Translations under genes and position numbers: made by a program
Assembly (NCBI RefSeq): GCF_001280845.1
Contig: NZ_LGHP01000001.1
Span: 4,013,093-4,077,092, forward strand
Direction of reading: 5' to 3'
Source: Bacillus sp. FJAT-28004
GTDB taxonomy: Bacteria > Bacillota > Bacilli > Paenibacillales > Paenibacillaceae
Length of the DNA: 64,000 bases
The notes under the pieces: generated by a model
What the model saw: only the letters and a program-made list of their open reading frames with translations
What the model was told of the DNA's origin: nothing
The model's database searches: none
Shown here: positions 17,875-26,346 of the stretch, piece after piece
Position numbering within the stretch: position 1 is the first letter of the stretch
Layout of the letters: each line of letters starts with the position of its first letter

Positions 17875-19671
17875 ATGATTAATGGATGGAGGATCAGCGT
17901 AAAAACGGTTCTTACCGTAACGCTGGCAGCTGCACTGGTCGCAGGCTGCACAAACAAGGACAACGAGATCAAGCCGACAAACGGGGAAACTGGTAAAAAC
18001 TCAGGCTCTGCTGCAGTCACGGAACAACTTACGCATTACAATTTGTATGCACCCGCAATGACGACACCAATCAATTTGGACGGACCGATTACACAAGAAG
18101 TCATGAAGAGGTCGGGTGTCAATTGGGATAAAGTTGAGATCGGAAACGGCGGCGACTTATCCCAGCAGATCAACCTTAAGCTCGTCGCCGGGGGGTTCCC
18201 CGACGCCATTATTTTGCCATCGGACAGTCTCATATGGTCGCATCTAATTAGCGAGAAGAAGCTGCTTTCGCTCGATGATTACTTCAACAATCCTGAAGAG
18301 TACCCAAATTTGGCTAAAATCGACAAACGAATTATTGATTACTGGCGCGCGAGCGACGGACACATCTACTTCGTGCCGTCCGCATACGAGCCGGTAATTG
18401 ATGTGCCGTCCGCCTGGCAGGGCAATGCGCAGGGTCTGTGGGTTCAAAATACGCTCTTGGAAAAAGCAGGAATGACAAGCGAAGATCTGCGGACGGTAGA
18501 TGGATTCGAGAAATACCTTAACGCCATCAAAGGCATGAAGGACGAAAAGGGACGCGACATTATTCCGCTGTCGCTTGGCGGTGAAAACTTTAACGGCCTG
18601 GAGATTGTCATGTCGATGTTCGGCGTTCGAAGCTTGGACAATGGCTTCAACGAGCAAGCGGACGGCACGGTTATTCCAGACTACGAGCTGCCCGGCTTCA
18701 AACAGGCGCTTCAATGGCTGAATCATCTTTATCTGAACGGCCTGCTGGATCCGGAGACGGCGTTCCAGAAGAAGGATTTGTTCAAGGAGAAAGTAAACAA
18801 TCTACGCTTTGGTGCGATGCTGTTTGGCGGATGGGACAATCCTAACGTGACAACGCTTAAAAACAAAAACATTCCCGAGGCGATCACTTACAATGAACTT
18901 GAAAAGCAGGGCTTCCCTGAGGGATGGTTCTACCCAACGTCTCTACCGACCAATCCCGGTGTGAAATTGGCCCAATATGCCAACTACAATCCGTTCGGGA
19001 CTAACGGCACGGGAATCAGCGCGAACGTCAAGGACCCGGATTGGCTGATGAAAGGCATCGACTGGATGCAGACTGATGAGGCATTCATTCTTATGGAGTA
19101 TGGCACAGAGGAAATGGGCGCCTATAAGCTCGAGGATGGTGCCGCCGTCGAAAACTACGATGTATTCCGGGGACCTAAGTTCTGGGGTGGAGACAACGGA
19201 GGAATGGCAAGCGTCACACAATACGGTTTCTGGTGGTGGAAAAACCTCGGAAGTGTCGGCAGCTCGCATATTAAAACAATGGAATCGCCATGGCCGGCGT
19301 ACAACGCCATGCTCTATGAAGCCGAGGAAATCAATCATGAGCAGGGAACGTTCGGACTTACGCCTAAAGCAACGCGCATCAAGCCGACCATCGGAGGCGC
19401 GGTGGAGAAATACAGCCCTGTACAGAGCGACATTCGTCTGAAATATTATGCGAAGATGCTGCTCGCGAAAAACGATAAAGACTTTGAAACGACTTATAAC
19501 CAATTTTTGAATGAGATGAAGGTTCGTGGTCACGATGAGGAGACCATCGCCGAGTTCAAGAAGGAATACGAGGCTTACAGCGAAACGCCGGCAGGCAAAA
19601 TTACGGTCGAAATTAAGAAGACGCTCCCTCGCAACGTCTATAGCGACAAGCCGGTTATTATCGGGGAGTAA
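17875..19671 (+). CDS. Sugar ABC transporter solute-binding lipoprotein 2
   Basis: 598 residues, with signal peptide and lipobox LVAGC (Cys25). It is a large family 1-type solute-binding protein with many aromatic residues (for example FWWWKN), as expected for a carbohydrate cleft. The ribosome site AAGGGGG lies 8 bases before the ATG. Here the binding protein follows the permeases rather than heading the operon, as in the locus at 57-60 kb. Confidence 0.92.
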   Translation: MINGWRISVKTVLTVTLAAALVAGCTNKDNEIKPTNGETGKNSGSAAVTEQLTHYNLYAPAMTTPINLDGPITQEVMKRSGVNWDKVEIGNGGDLSQQINLKLVAGGFPDAIILPSDSLIWSHLISEKKLLSLDDYFNNPEEYPNLAKIDKRIIDYWRASDGHIYFVPSAYEPVIDVPSAWQGNAQGLWVQNTLLEKAGMTSEDLRTVDGFEKYLNAIKGMKDEKGRDIIPLSLGGENFNGLEIVMSMFGVRSLDNGFNEQADGTVIPDYELPGFKQALQWLNHLYLNGLLDPETAFQKKDLFKEKVNNLRFGAMLFGGWDNPNVTTLKNKNIPEAITYNELEKQGFPEGWFYPTSLPTNPGVKLAQYANYNPFGTNGTGISANVKDPDWLMKGIDWMQTDEAFILMEYGTEEMGAYKLEDGAAVENYDVFRGPKFWGGDNGGMASVTQYGFWWWKNLGSVGSSHIKTMESPWPAYNAMLYEAEEINHEQGTFGLTPKATRIKPTIGGAVEKYSPVQSDIRLKYYAKMLLAKNDKDFETTYNQFLNEMKVRGHDEETIAEFKKEYEAYSETPAGKITVEIKKTLPRNVYSDKPVIIGE

Positions 19672-19688
19672 ACATTGGAGAGTGACTT

Positions 19689-21317
19689 ATGAATCAAGCT
19701 GCACCGGTCTATCCGAATCGTGTCAATATTATTAACTTTATTCGCGGCGTGGAGCCGAGAGAGCCGATTGATCTGATCGAGCCTTTACATGAGCAGCTGG
19801 CGCTCGTGCAAAAGCACGGGCTGCCGGCAACCTGGCTGCTCCAGTATGATGCACTGATTAATCCAGACTTCACCGACCTGCTTCTTCGTGAGGCGAACGC
19901 TTCGCAAGAGATCGGCGTTTGGTTTGAGATCGTGCAGCCGCTGGCAGAAAAAGCGGGCATCCCTTGGAGAGGGCGCTTCTCCTGGGACTCGCATGCGCAT
20001 ATTGCATTCTCCGTTGGGTATACGCCGCAGGAACGGGAACGGCTAGCAGATGTGATCATGGAGGATTTCCGCGACAAATTCGGCTACTACCCGCAGTCGG
20101 TGGGTTCCTGGTTCATGGATGCGCATGTGCTTGCCTATTTTTCCGACCGCTATAATATTACCGCTTCTTGCAATTGCAAGGATCAGTGGGGAACGGATGG
20201 CTATACGATCTGGGGAGGCTATTACAATCAAGCCTACTACCCGAGCCGCTTAAACGGCTTTATGCCAGCACAAACCGAGGAATGTCAAATACCGGTTCCC
20301 GTCTTCCGTATGCTGGGGAGCGATCCAATCTACCAATACGATGCCCGGCTTGGTAGCAATGGACAGAGCGTTATTACCTTGGAGCCTGTTTATTCAGGAG
20401 ATGAAGGCGGAGGCGGCATTCCGGAATGGGTGAGATGGTTCTTTGACGTCAATTTCCGTCAGGAGCAGGTTTCGTTTGGCTATGCGCAAGTCGGTCAGGA
20501 GAATTCCTTCGGTTGGCCATTGATGAAGAATGGCCTGATTGATCAAGTCGAATTGCTTGCAAGCAAGCAAGCGGAAGGGGTATTGAGAGTCGAATCGCTG
20601 GCGGAATCAGGCCGATGGTTCAAGAGCCAATATCCTCTCACGCCGGCCTCCTCGCTTTGTGCACTTACGGATTGGAGGAAGGAAGGCCATCAATCCGTGT
20701 GGTATTACAACCGCTTTTACCGATTCAACCTTTTGAATAATGACGGCGAGCTCTGGATTCGCGACATTCACCTTTTCGACGAGCGCTATGTGGAGCGGTA
20801 CTTACAGGAGGCATGTCCAGATAAGAATAGTCACTATGATACGCTGCCAGTCGTGGACAGTGCCCGCTGGAGTGATAGCCGCACATCAGCCGGACTTCGT
20901 CCCGTCGCCTATGATGAAGAAGGGAATGCGGTAACGCTGGTTGTCCGTTCGTTAGAAACGGACGAATCCGTGCCTGGGGAACTTTCGATTCTGATTCGGC
21001 TGGAGGGCGAGGATACCTTCCGCATACGCTGCTCGGAGCAGCGTATTACCTTCTCAGCAAGCAGGCCGGATTGGGGGCTTTACTTGACATGGGGCGAATC
21101 TTCCGAGTTGCCGGAGATGAAGTTTGGACCGAGCGCGATCGAATATGTGTTTAATGGTCACCCGTATCGGGTTCAGTTGAGCGGCGCGCAGCCGTCATCC
21201 TGTGTCACGCATGAGAAGTCCGCTCCCTCTAACGAGATTATTCAAGCCAGTTTTTCCGCCGCTGCGGACGGCATCACGTTTCGCGCAGTTGAGCGTGAAC
21301 TAACCCTGAATTTTTAA
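19689..21317 (+). CDS. Unrecognised protein, polysaccharide-deacetylase/GH57-like barrel suspected
   Basis: 542 residues, no signal peptide. I do not recognise a named family. The first half (about 10-260) resembles a NodB/GH38/GH57-type (beta/alpha)7 barrel: an early acidic strand end (LLQYDALINPDF), RFSWDSHAHIAFS, and SVGSWFMDAHVLAYFSDRYN, with conserved-looking His/Asp pairs that could bind a metal. A Cys pair CNCKDQWGTDGY follows. The second half is beta-rich and ends in a jelly-roll-like region. It is the last gene of the importer operon, 17 bases after the binding protein, so a cytoplasmic enzyme acting on the imported glycan is the simplest inference. Confidence 0.6.
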   Translation: MNQAAPVYPNRVNIINFIRGVEPREPIDLIEPLHEQLALVQKHGLPATWLLQYDALINPDFTDLLLREANASQEIGVWFEIVQPLAEKAGIPWRGRFSWDSHAHIAFSVGYTPQERERLADVIMEDFRDKFGYYPQSVGSWFMDAHVLAYFSDRYNITASCNCKDQWGTDGYTIWGGYYNQAYYPSRLNGFMPAQTEECQIPVPVFRMLGSDPIYQYDARLGSNGQSVITLEPVYSGDEGGGGIPEWVRWFFDVNFRQEQVSFGYAQVGQENSFGWPLMKNGLIDQVELLASKQAEGVLRVESLAESGRWFKSQYPLTPASSLCALTDWRKEGHQSVWYYNRFYRFNLLNNDGELWIRDIHLFDERYVERYLQEACPDKNSHYDTLPVVDSARWSDSRTSAGLRPVAYDEEGNAVTLVVRSLETDESVPGELSILIRLEGEDTFRIRCSEQRITFSASRPDWGLYLTWGESSELPEMKFGPSAIEYVFNGHPYRVQLSGAQPSSCVTHEKSAPSNEIIQASFSAAADGITFRAVERELTLNF

Positions 21318-21362
21318 ACCAGTGTTAGTTCAGCACAACTTAATATAAGAATACATTTTTTT

Positions 21363-21397
21363 AGAAACCCGGTAGCCCATTTGGTTACTGGGTTTCT
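21363..21397 (+). terminator. Terminator of operon 2
   Basis: Twelve-bp stem AGAAACCCGGTA (21363-21374) with TTACTGGGTTTCT (21385-21397), one G-T pair, followed by CTTGTTTTCC. Confidence 0.75.
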
Positions 21398-21528
21398 CTT
21401 GTTTTCCTATCCTATTTTAGGATTACAGATAGTTTGTATATTTTTACTTTTCTGAAATTAAAAGAGTAAACGATTTCATTCTATGGTATCGTTTATGGTG
21501 GATGTCATAACATAGGGGCTGTATAAGG

Positions 21529-22176
21529 ATGATAGGGGATTCGAAAGAGAAAGAGCGGACGATATTTGATCATACTGGAAATACGATCAAGACAGAAGAT
21601 CGAGAGATTCGAATTCTTGCCAAGTATGATGAACCACTGGTCGTTGTACTAGGAAATGTGCTTAGCGATGAGGAATGCGATGAGCTAATTAAACATTCTA
21701 GGGAACAATTGCAACGTTCAAAAATAGGCGGAGATCGTGCAGTCAATCAAATTAGAACGAGCAGCGGAGTGTTCCCTGAAGAGAATGAGATGACGACTAG
21801 AATCGAGAAGCGATTTTCTCAAATTATGAATATTCCTATCAAACATGGTGATGGCTTGCAAGTTCTGCTGTATACCCCTGGCCAAGAGTATCAACCTCAT
21901 TATGATTTCTTCGCAGAAACGAGTCGAGCAAGTGCCAACAATCGAATTAGTACGCTCGTGATGTATTTGAATGATGTGGAGGAAGGCGGAGAAACGTCGT
22001 TTCCCATGCTTAATTTTTCTGTTTCTCCTAACAAAGGTATGGCGGTCTACTTCGAATACTTTTACAGTAATCATGAATTAAACGATTTCACCTTGCATGC
22101 TGGTACACCAGTGATCAAAGGGGAAAAGTGGGTTGCAACGATGTGGATGAGAAGACAAGCTTTACGATTATCCTAA
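21529..22176 (+). CDS. Prolyl 4-hydroxylase-like 2OG-Fe(II) oxygenase
   Basis: 215 residues, no signal peptide. The double-stranded beta-helix oxygenase fold shows the iron ligands His and Asp in PHYDFF, the distal His in DFTLHAGTPV, and the 2-oxoglutarate-binding Lys in IKGEKWVATMW. GGETSFP is the typical P4Hc segment. It probably hydroxylates proline in a cytoplasmic protein or peptide. It stands alone between a terminator and a tmRNA fragment, on the likely island side of the scar. Confidence 0.88.
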   Translation: MIGDSKEKERTIFDHTGNTIKTEDREIRILAKYDEPLVVVLGNVLSDEECDELIKHSREQLQRSKIGGDRAVNQIRTSSGVFPEENEMTTRIEKRFSQIMNIPIKHGDGLQVLLYTPGQEYQPHYDFFAETSRASANNRISTLVMYLNDVEEGGETSFPMLNFSVSPNKGMAVYFEYFYSNHELNDFTLHAGTPVIKGEKWVATMWMRRQALRLS

Positions 22177-22189
22177 ATGTAAGATTGGT

Positions 22190-22230
22190 GTGATCTTCGG
22201 ACAGGGGTTCAAATCCTCTCACCTCCACCA
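22190..22230 (+). ncRNA. ssrA: 3' end fragment of a tmRNA gene (ssrA remnant)
   Basis: TTCGGAC (22196-22202) precedes a complete T-arm: stem AGGGG/CCTCT around the loop TTCAAAT. Then come the acceptor 3' strand CACCTCC, discriminator A and an encoded CCA ending at 22230. The CTCCACCA end places U at position 70, the alanine-identity G3-U70 pair shared by tmRNA and tRNA-Ala. TTCGGAC right before the T-arm fits tmRNA better. The rest of the gene is missing, because the oxygenase stop codon is only 54 bases upstream of the end. It is read as a displaced attachment site. Confidence 0.65.
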
Positions 22231-22234
22231 TGTA

Positions 22235-22263
22235 AACTCCGACCGCAAGAGGTCGGGGTTTTT
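22235..22263 (+). terminator. Terminator attached to the tmRNA fragment
   Basis: AACTCCGACC (22235-22244) pairs with GGTCGGGGTT (22251-22260) around GCAAGA, followed by T residues. It directly follows the CCA, as expected for the native ssrA terminator. Confidence 0.85.
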
Positions 22264-22403
22264 CTGTGTTTTGTTCTATATAAATGATATACCTTTCATG
22301 AATATTCCCTATTTTACATAATTTTAACATCACACTAACAATCTATTGATAGTTGGGATATATACTCATTTTAGATGAATAAGGTTCGGACAAGTGAAGC
22401 TTG

Positions 22404-22482
22404 GGTGGAGATGATGAGAAAACCCTAAATTCGCAGTCTATAGAATAGATATTCTAATTCGGGCTGTGGATTTAGGCTTTTT
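22404..22482 (+). promoter_or_regulatory. Leader element A: conserved motif plus terminator (putative GlpP-type antitermination target)
   Basis: A 21-base motif at 22404-22424 (GGTGGAG, ATGATGAG, AAAACC) recurs exactly at 26347-26367. Its last bases enter the 5' arm of a long terminator: CCTAAAT (22424-22430) pairs with ATTTAGG (22470-22476). The stem continues inward with G-T pairs to a TAGAAT/ATTCTA inner hairpin and is followed by CTTTTT. The layout fits an RNA-binding antiterminator that masks the stem. The GlpP homologue encoded at 25770 is the obvious candidate. A weak promoter (TTGATA at 22346) lies upstream. Confidence 0.65.
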
Positions 22483-22525
22483 GTCATGTCCTTTTTTCAT
22501 CATAGAAAAACTTGGAGGTAGGATT

Positions 22526-23869
22526 ATGTTGAAAAAAAGTTTCAGTAAAGGATTATTTCTACTCATTACATTTATGCTGATTGTGTCAGGGTGCGGATCA
22601 GCAAACAACAGCACAACAGACAGCGCTGGTAGTGGTAATGTGAAGCAGGATGCTAAGGAAACAGCAACACCAGATGAAAAAGTTGCTTTAACGTTTGCAG
22701 CATTTGGTAGTGATGAGGAGCTCGCGATCTATCAAAAGGCGATTGACTCATTTGAAAGTTTAAATCCAAGTATCAAGGTTGAGCTAAAGTCTTTCCCTCG
22801 TGCAGAATATAATCAAAAAATGCTGACTGAGCTAGCAGGTAATAATGCAGCTGATGTGTTCTATATAAAACCTGAGACGTTGGCTAAAATGCGAGATAGT
22901 AATTCTCTTTTGGACTTGTCAGTTTATTTAGCTAGTACAGAAAGTTATGTAAAGGCAACAGATTTTCCAGCAGGCTTCTGGGGTGGCGCAAAGGTAAACG
23001 AACAAATTTATGGCGTAGCCGTGGATGTTAATCCAATGGTGATTTACTATAATACTGCTATTTTTGAGGAGTTAGGCTTGAAGTCTCCACAGGAATACTA
23101 CAATGAAGGCAACTGGAGTTGGGCTACGTTTAAAGAGCTAAGTAAGAAAGTAGTGGAATCAGGCAAGAAGGGTTATACGCTTGATACATACTGGGCTACT
23201 GTTCATAGCTGGATCTTCTCTAACGGTGGTCGTGTATTTGATGATAACGGTAAATATGTGCTGGATACGAATAATGAAGCTCAGGAGGCCCTTACTTTCC
23301 TTGAGAGTTTAATTAAGGACGAAGCCGCAATCTTTACAGGTACGTTGACGGAGGGTATATCTACTGAATCGTTGATGATGTCCAATCAGCTTGCATTTAA
23401 TGCTTCTGGACGCTGGATAACACCAACCTTTATCACAAATAAATTTACTACTTTCGACTATATTCCATTCCCTACGAAAACAGGTGAAAAGCTTGAAGAA
23501 GTTGCAACAACGATTGCATTTCTAGGGGTTAATGCAAAAACCAAGCATGCTAATGAAGCGATGAAATTCCTATCGTACTATGTTTCTGCTGAAAGTCAAA
23601 AAACTCGTCTAGCAGGTGGTAATGCCGTGCCTTCAATAAATGGAGCAGAGTCTCTGATCGAAGAAGCTACGGTACCTGCTCATGCAAGCCATTTACTTGA
23701 TATGCGTAAAATTTCATTCGCACCAAGTGGACCGCAAATGAACGAATACAATTATTCTGGTCTAGATGCAGAAATGAAAGCAGCATACGAACTACTGTTT
23801 ACAGGGAAGAAAAATGTATCTGAAACAATAGAAACGATTTCTGGAAAAGTAAATGAAATGATGAAATAG
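22526..23869 (+). CDS. Sugar/glycerol-phosphate-type ABC solute-binding lipoprotein 3
   Basis: 447 residues, with lipobox IVSGC (Cys23) and family 1 solute-binding protein (MalE/UgpB-like) features. The frame is open to a GTG at 22466, but that codon lies inside the leader terminator. The ATG at 22526 has GGAGG 8 bases upstream. It is the first gene of the operon, just after leader element A. The neighbouring GlpP homologue raises the possibility of a glycerophosphate-containing substrate; the sequence alone does not prove it. Confidence 0.92.
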   Translation: MLKKSFSKGLFLLITFMLIVSGCGSANNSTTDSAGSGNVKQDAKETATPDEKVALTFAAFGSDEELAIYQKAIDSFESLNPSIKVELKSFPRAEYNQKMLTELAGNNAADVFYIKPETLAKMRDSNSLLDLSVYLASTESYVKATDFPAGFWGGAKVNEQIYGVAVDVNPMVIYYNTAIFEELGLKSPQEYYNEGNWSWATFKELSKKVVESGKKGYTLDTYWATVHSWIFSNGGRVFDDNGKYVLDTNNEAQEALTFLESLIKDEAAIFTGTLTEGISTESLMMSNQLAFNASGRWITPTFITNKFTTFDYIPFPTKTGEKLEEVATTIAFLGVNAKTKHANEAMKFLSYYVSAESQKTRLAGGNAVPSINGAESLIEEATVPAHASHLLDMRKISFAPSGPQMNEYNYSGLDAEMKAAYELLFTGKKNVSETIETISGKVNEMMK

Positions 23870-23877
23870 ATGGAAGG

Positions 23878-23896
23878 GAAGGGGCTTGTCCCCTTC
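23878..23896 (+). repeat. Stem-loop between binding protein 3 and permeases
   Basis: GAAGGGG (23878-23884) pairs with CCCCTTC (23890-23896), 5-base loop, followed by TTGCTTT. It starts 9 bases after the stop codon and probably stabilises or partly ends the binding-protein message. Confidence 0.6.
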
Positions 23897-23929
23897 TTGC
23901 TTTCTCGCTGTTTACAAGGGGGAGATTAC

Positions 23930-24802
23930 TTGCATTTTCGTAATAGAAAAATGTGGGGCTATCTATTCATACTCCCTCAGGTTATCGGATTGATTGTATT
24001 TCATATCATTCCCTTAATTTGGGCTGGATATATTAGCTTCACAGATTTTGATGGCTTTGGACGTAATAACTTTATTGCTTTTGACAACTACTACAGTCTA
24101 TTTAAGGATGATGAGCTGTGGGGTTCCTTGCGCAACACAGCTTATTACGCCCTACTAACCGTAGGGATCGGTGTAACAACAGCCTTACTTGTTGCGCTTG
24201 CTCTTAATGTAATGAAGGGTAAGAGGTTCTATCGCGTGTTCTATTTTATGCCGGTTATTACAAGCACCATTTCGATGGGTGTCATTTGGGTGTGGATGCT
24301 GAACGGGGAACTTGGCATTATCAATTATGTATTATCTGTTATTGGCATTGAGGGTCCAAGCTGGTTAATTGATGAGCGCTGGGTCATTCCCTCCATCGCA
24401 TTAGTCGGTATTTGGGCTACGCTGGGTAAGGATATGATCATTTTTTTGGCAGGTTTACAAGGAATATCTAAGAGCTACTACGAAGCATCCGAAATTGATG
24501 GAGCCTCGGGATTTAAGCAGTTTTGGCATGTTACATTACCATTATTATCGCCTACAACGCTATTTGTCACGATTTTGGCGCTTATTAATTCTATTCAGGT
24601 ATTCGATCAGCCCTATGTTATGACAGGTGGCGGTCCTGGTAAGAGCAGCTATACTCTCGTTTATCTCATCTATAATCAAGCTTTTGTTGAATTTAATATG
24701 GGACGAGCTTCAGCCGTTGCGATGATTCTGTTTGCTGTTATATTAATCATTACACTAATTCAATTTGTTGCTTCAAAAAGGTGGGTGCATTATGAATCTT
24801 AA
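23930..24802 (+). CDS. ABC sugar permease, MalF/UgpA type
   Basis: 290 residues with six membrane segments and the EAA loop YEASEIDGASGFKQF. The open frame reaches 23870, but that stretch contains the hairpin. The TTG at 23930 lies 6-7 bases after AAGGGGGAG and starts at HFRNRKMWGYLF, where family members begin. It is of the ordinary CUT1 type, unlike the LplB subgroup in the other loci. It overlaps the next gene by 11 bases. Confidence 0.92.
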   Translation: MHFRNRKMWGYLFILPQVIGLIVFHIIPLIWAGYISFTDFDGFGRNNFIAFDNYYSLFKDDELWGSLRNTAYYALLTVGIGVTTALLVALALNVMKGKRFYRVFYFMPVITSTISMGVIWVWMLNGELGIINYVLSVIGIEGPSWLIDERWVIPSIALVGIWATLGKDMIIFLAGLQGISKSYYEASEIDGASGFKQFWHVTLPLLSPTTLFVTILALINSIQVFDQPYVMTGGGPGKSSYTLVYLIYNQAFVEFNMGRASAVAMILFAVILIITLIQFVASKRWVHYES

Positions 24803-25673
24803 TCGAAATGAGCTGAATATCTCAGCTGTGCCTAGCCAAAAACGTAGGCTTATTCGAAACTTACCCACTCTATTCTTGCATATTGTTATGGCAATAGGTG
24901 CTTTGCTTATGATCTTGCCATTTATATGGACCTTAAGCAATTCATTTAAATCAATGGCAGAGATGTTTGCCTATCCGCCAGTACTATTACCTGAGAAACT
25001 GCTATTCAAAAATTATTTGGATTCCTTGACCGCTATGCCCTTTGACTTAGCCTATTGGAATAGTACCTACATTACCATTGCAATCGTACTTATTCAGCTT
25101 TTGACATGTACATTGGCAGCCTACGCATTTGCTAGAATCCAGTTTCGAGGACGCGAGTTTATCTTTATAGCCATTTTAGCGATGTTGATGGTACCGCATC
25201 AGGTTACAATGATTCCAACTTATCTCATCATTAGTAAGCTAGGGTGGCTTGATACACATTGGGCATTGATTATTCCCAACTCCATTTTCTGGGCTTTTGG
25301 TGTATTTATGATGCGTCAGTTTATGATGGGAATTCCTGCAGAGCTGGAGGAAGCGGCTATGGTAGATGGTGCATCTCCACCGCGAATTTACGCACAAATC
25401 ATGCTGCCACTTGTAAGACCTGCACTAGCTGCGTTAACTATTTTCTCCTTTCTAAGCAATTGGAACGCTTTTCTTTATCCGCTGCTCTATCTTAGTGATC
25501 GTAGCCTGTTCACTGTGCCGCTATTGCTTAATGCCTTTAAAGGGCAATATAGCACAAACTGGTCACTTGTTATGGCAGGTACAATGATTTCAGTAATTCC
25601 TGTTTTGCTTGTCTATCTGATTGCTCAAAAGCACATTATTGAGGGAATTGCTATGACAGGTATTAAAGCGTAA
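24792..25673 (+). CDS. ABC sugar permease, MalG/UgpE type
   Basis: 293 residues, EAA loop EEAAMVDGASPPRIY, C-terminus EGIAMTGIKA. The ATG at 24792 is preceded by AAGGTGG and overlaps the preceding reading frame, showing translational coupling. It is the channel partner of the preceding permease. Its ATPase is absent. Confidence 0.92.
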   Translation: MNLNRNELNISAVPSQKRRLIRNLPTLFLHIVMAIGALLMILPFIWTLSNSFKSMAEMFAYPPVLLPEKLLFKNYLDSLTAMPFDLAYWNSTYITIAIVLIQLLTCTLAAYAFARIQFRGREFIFIAILAMLMVPHQVTMIPTYLIISKLGWLDTHWALIIPNSIFWAFGVFMMRQFMMGIPAELEEAAMVDGASPPRIYAQIMLPLVRPALAALTIFSFLSNWNAFLYPLLYLSDRSLFTVPLLLNAFKGQYSTNWSLVMAGTMISVIPVLLVYLIAQKHIIEGIAMTGIKA

Positions 25674-25769
25674 GAAAGATTAATCATTAGTTTGCGTTTG
25701 GGAAACTCCATAAAATTATTTGTTACGCTTATATATAATGACCTGAATGGATAGGAGAGGAAGTATAAC

Positions 25770-26318
25770 ATGAGTAAACAACATCTTGATTACCCTCTAA
25801 TTGCTGCGGTTACACGCCCAGAGCAGATGGAAGCAGCACTTAACAGTAAGGTGAAGCGTATCAATCTAATGACAGGAGATATTTCGCAATTAGCATCTAT
25901 CGTTGAACGTGTACATGCAGTGGATAAGAAGCTCTATGTTCATATTGAAATGGTAAATGGAATTAGCAGGGATAGTAGTGGGATTCATTACTTAGCTAAC
26001 GTTTTTAAGATTGATGGTATTGTCTCTACGAAAAGTAATGCCATAGCATCGGCTAAGCAAGCTGGTATTGGGACTACGCAGCGTATATTTGCCATCGATA
26101 CGGCTGCAATTGAAACGGCACATAAAATGTTTCATAGTTCTAAGCCTGATGAGGTTGAACTTATGCCTGGCCTTATGCCAAGAATTATTACGGAAATTCG
26201 ATCCCAGTGGGACAAGAAGCTTATCGTAGGCGGCTTAATTCAAAGTAGGGAAGAAATACAATTAGCGTTTGATCATGGAGCAGATTATGTTTCATTAAGT
26301 AATCCAAGTTTTTGGTAA
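25770..26318 (+). CDS. GlpP-type antiterminator (glycerol-3-phosphate-responsive family)
   Basis: 182 residues covering the full length of the G3P_antiterm family, a small TIM-barrel-like fold. Recognisable segments are the N-terminal PLIAAVTRPEQME, the IVSTKSNAI and TQRIFAIDTAAIE strands, ELMPGLMPRI and GGLIQSREEI, closely matching my memory of Bacillus GlpP. Known GlpP proteins bind glpF and glpD leader RNA in the presence of glycerol-3-phosphate and prevent termination. Here no glpF, glpK or glpD is adjacent. The gene sits between two identical leader motifs, so local targets are inferred. A TATAAT at 25734-25739 may give it its own promoter. Confidence 0.87.
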   Translation: MSKQHLDYPLIAAVTRPEQMEAALNSKVKRINLMTGDISQLASIVERVHAVDKKLYVHIEMVNGISRDSSGIHYLANVFKIDGIVSTKSNAIASAKQAGIGTTQRIFAIDTAAIETAHKMFHSSKPDEVELMPGLMPRIITEIRSQWDKKLIVGGLIQSREEIQLAFDHGADYVSLSNPSFW

Positions 26319-26346
26319 GCAAGCAACTGAATAGATGGTAAGAGCA

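Noticed and set aside
18943..19533. Minus-strand 196-residue frame inside binding protein 2
   Set aside because: Shadow of a well-supported lipoprotein gene.
22190..22230. tRNA gene (Ser, Leu, Tyr or Ala)
   Set aside because: Only the T-arm and acceptor 3' strand exist. Discriminator A excludes Ser, the acceptor does not fit Leu or Tyr, and TTCGGAC before the T-arm favours tmRNA over Ala.
22115..22333. Minus-strand reading frame containing VEVRGFEPLS
   Set aside because: This peptide is the antisense of the tmRNA T-arm/acceptor sequence and its terminator; it is a well-known false protein.
22466..22525. Upstream GTG start for binding protein 3
   Set aside because: The codons fall within the leader terminator; the ATG at 22526 has GGAGG and starts a proper lipoprotein signal.
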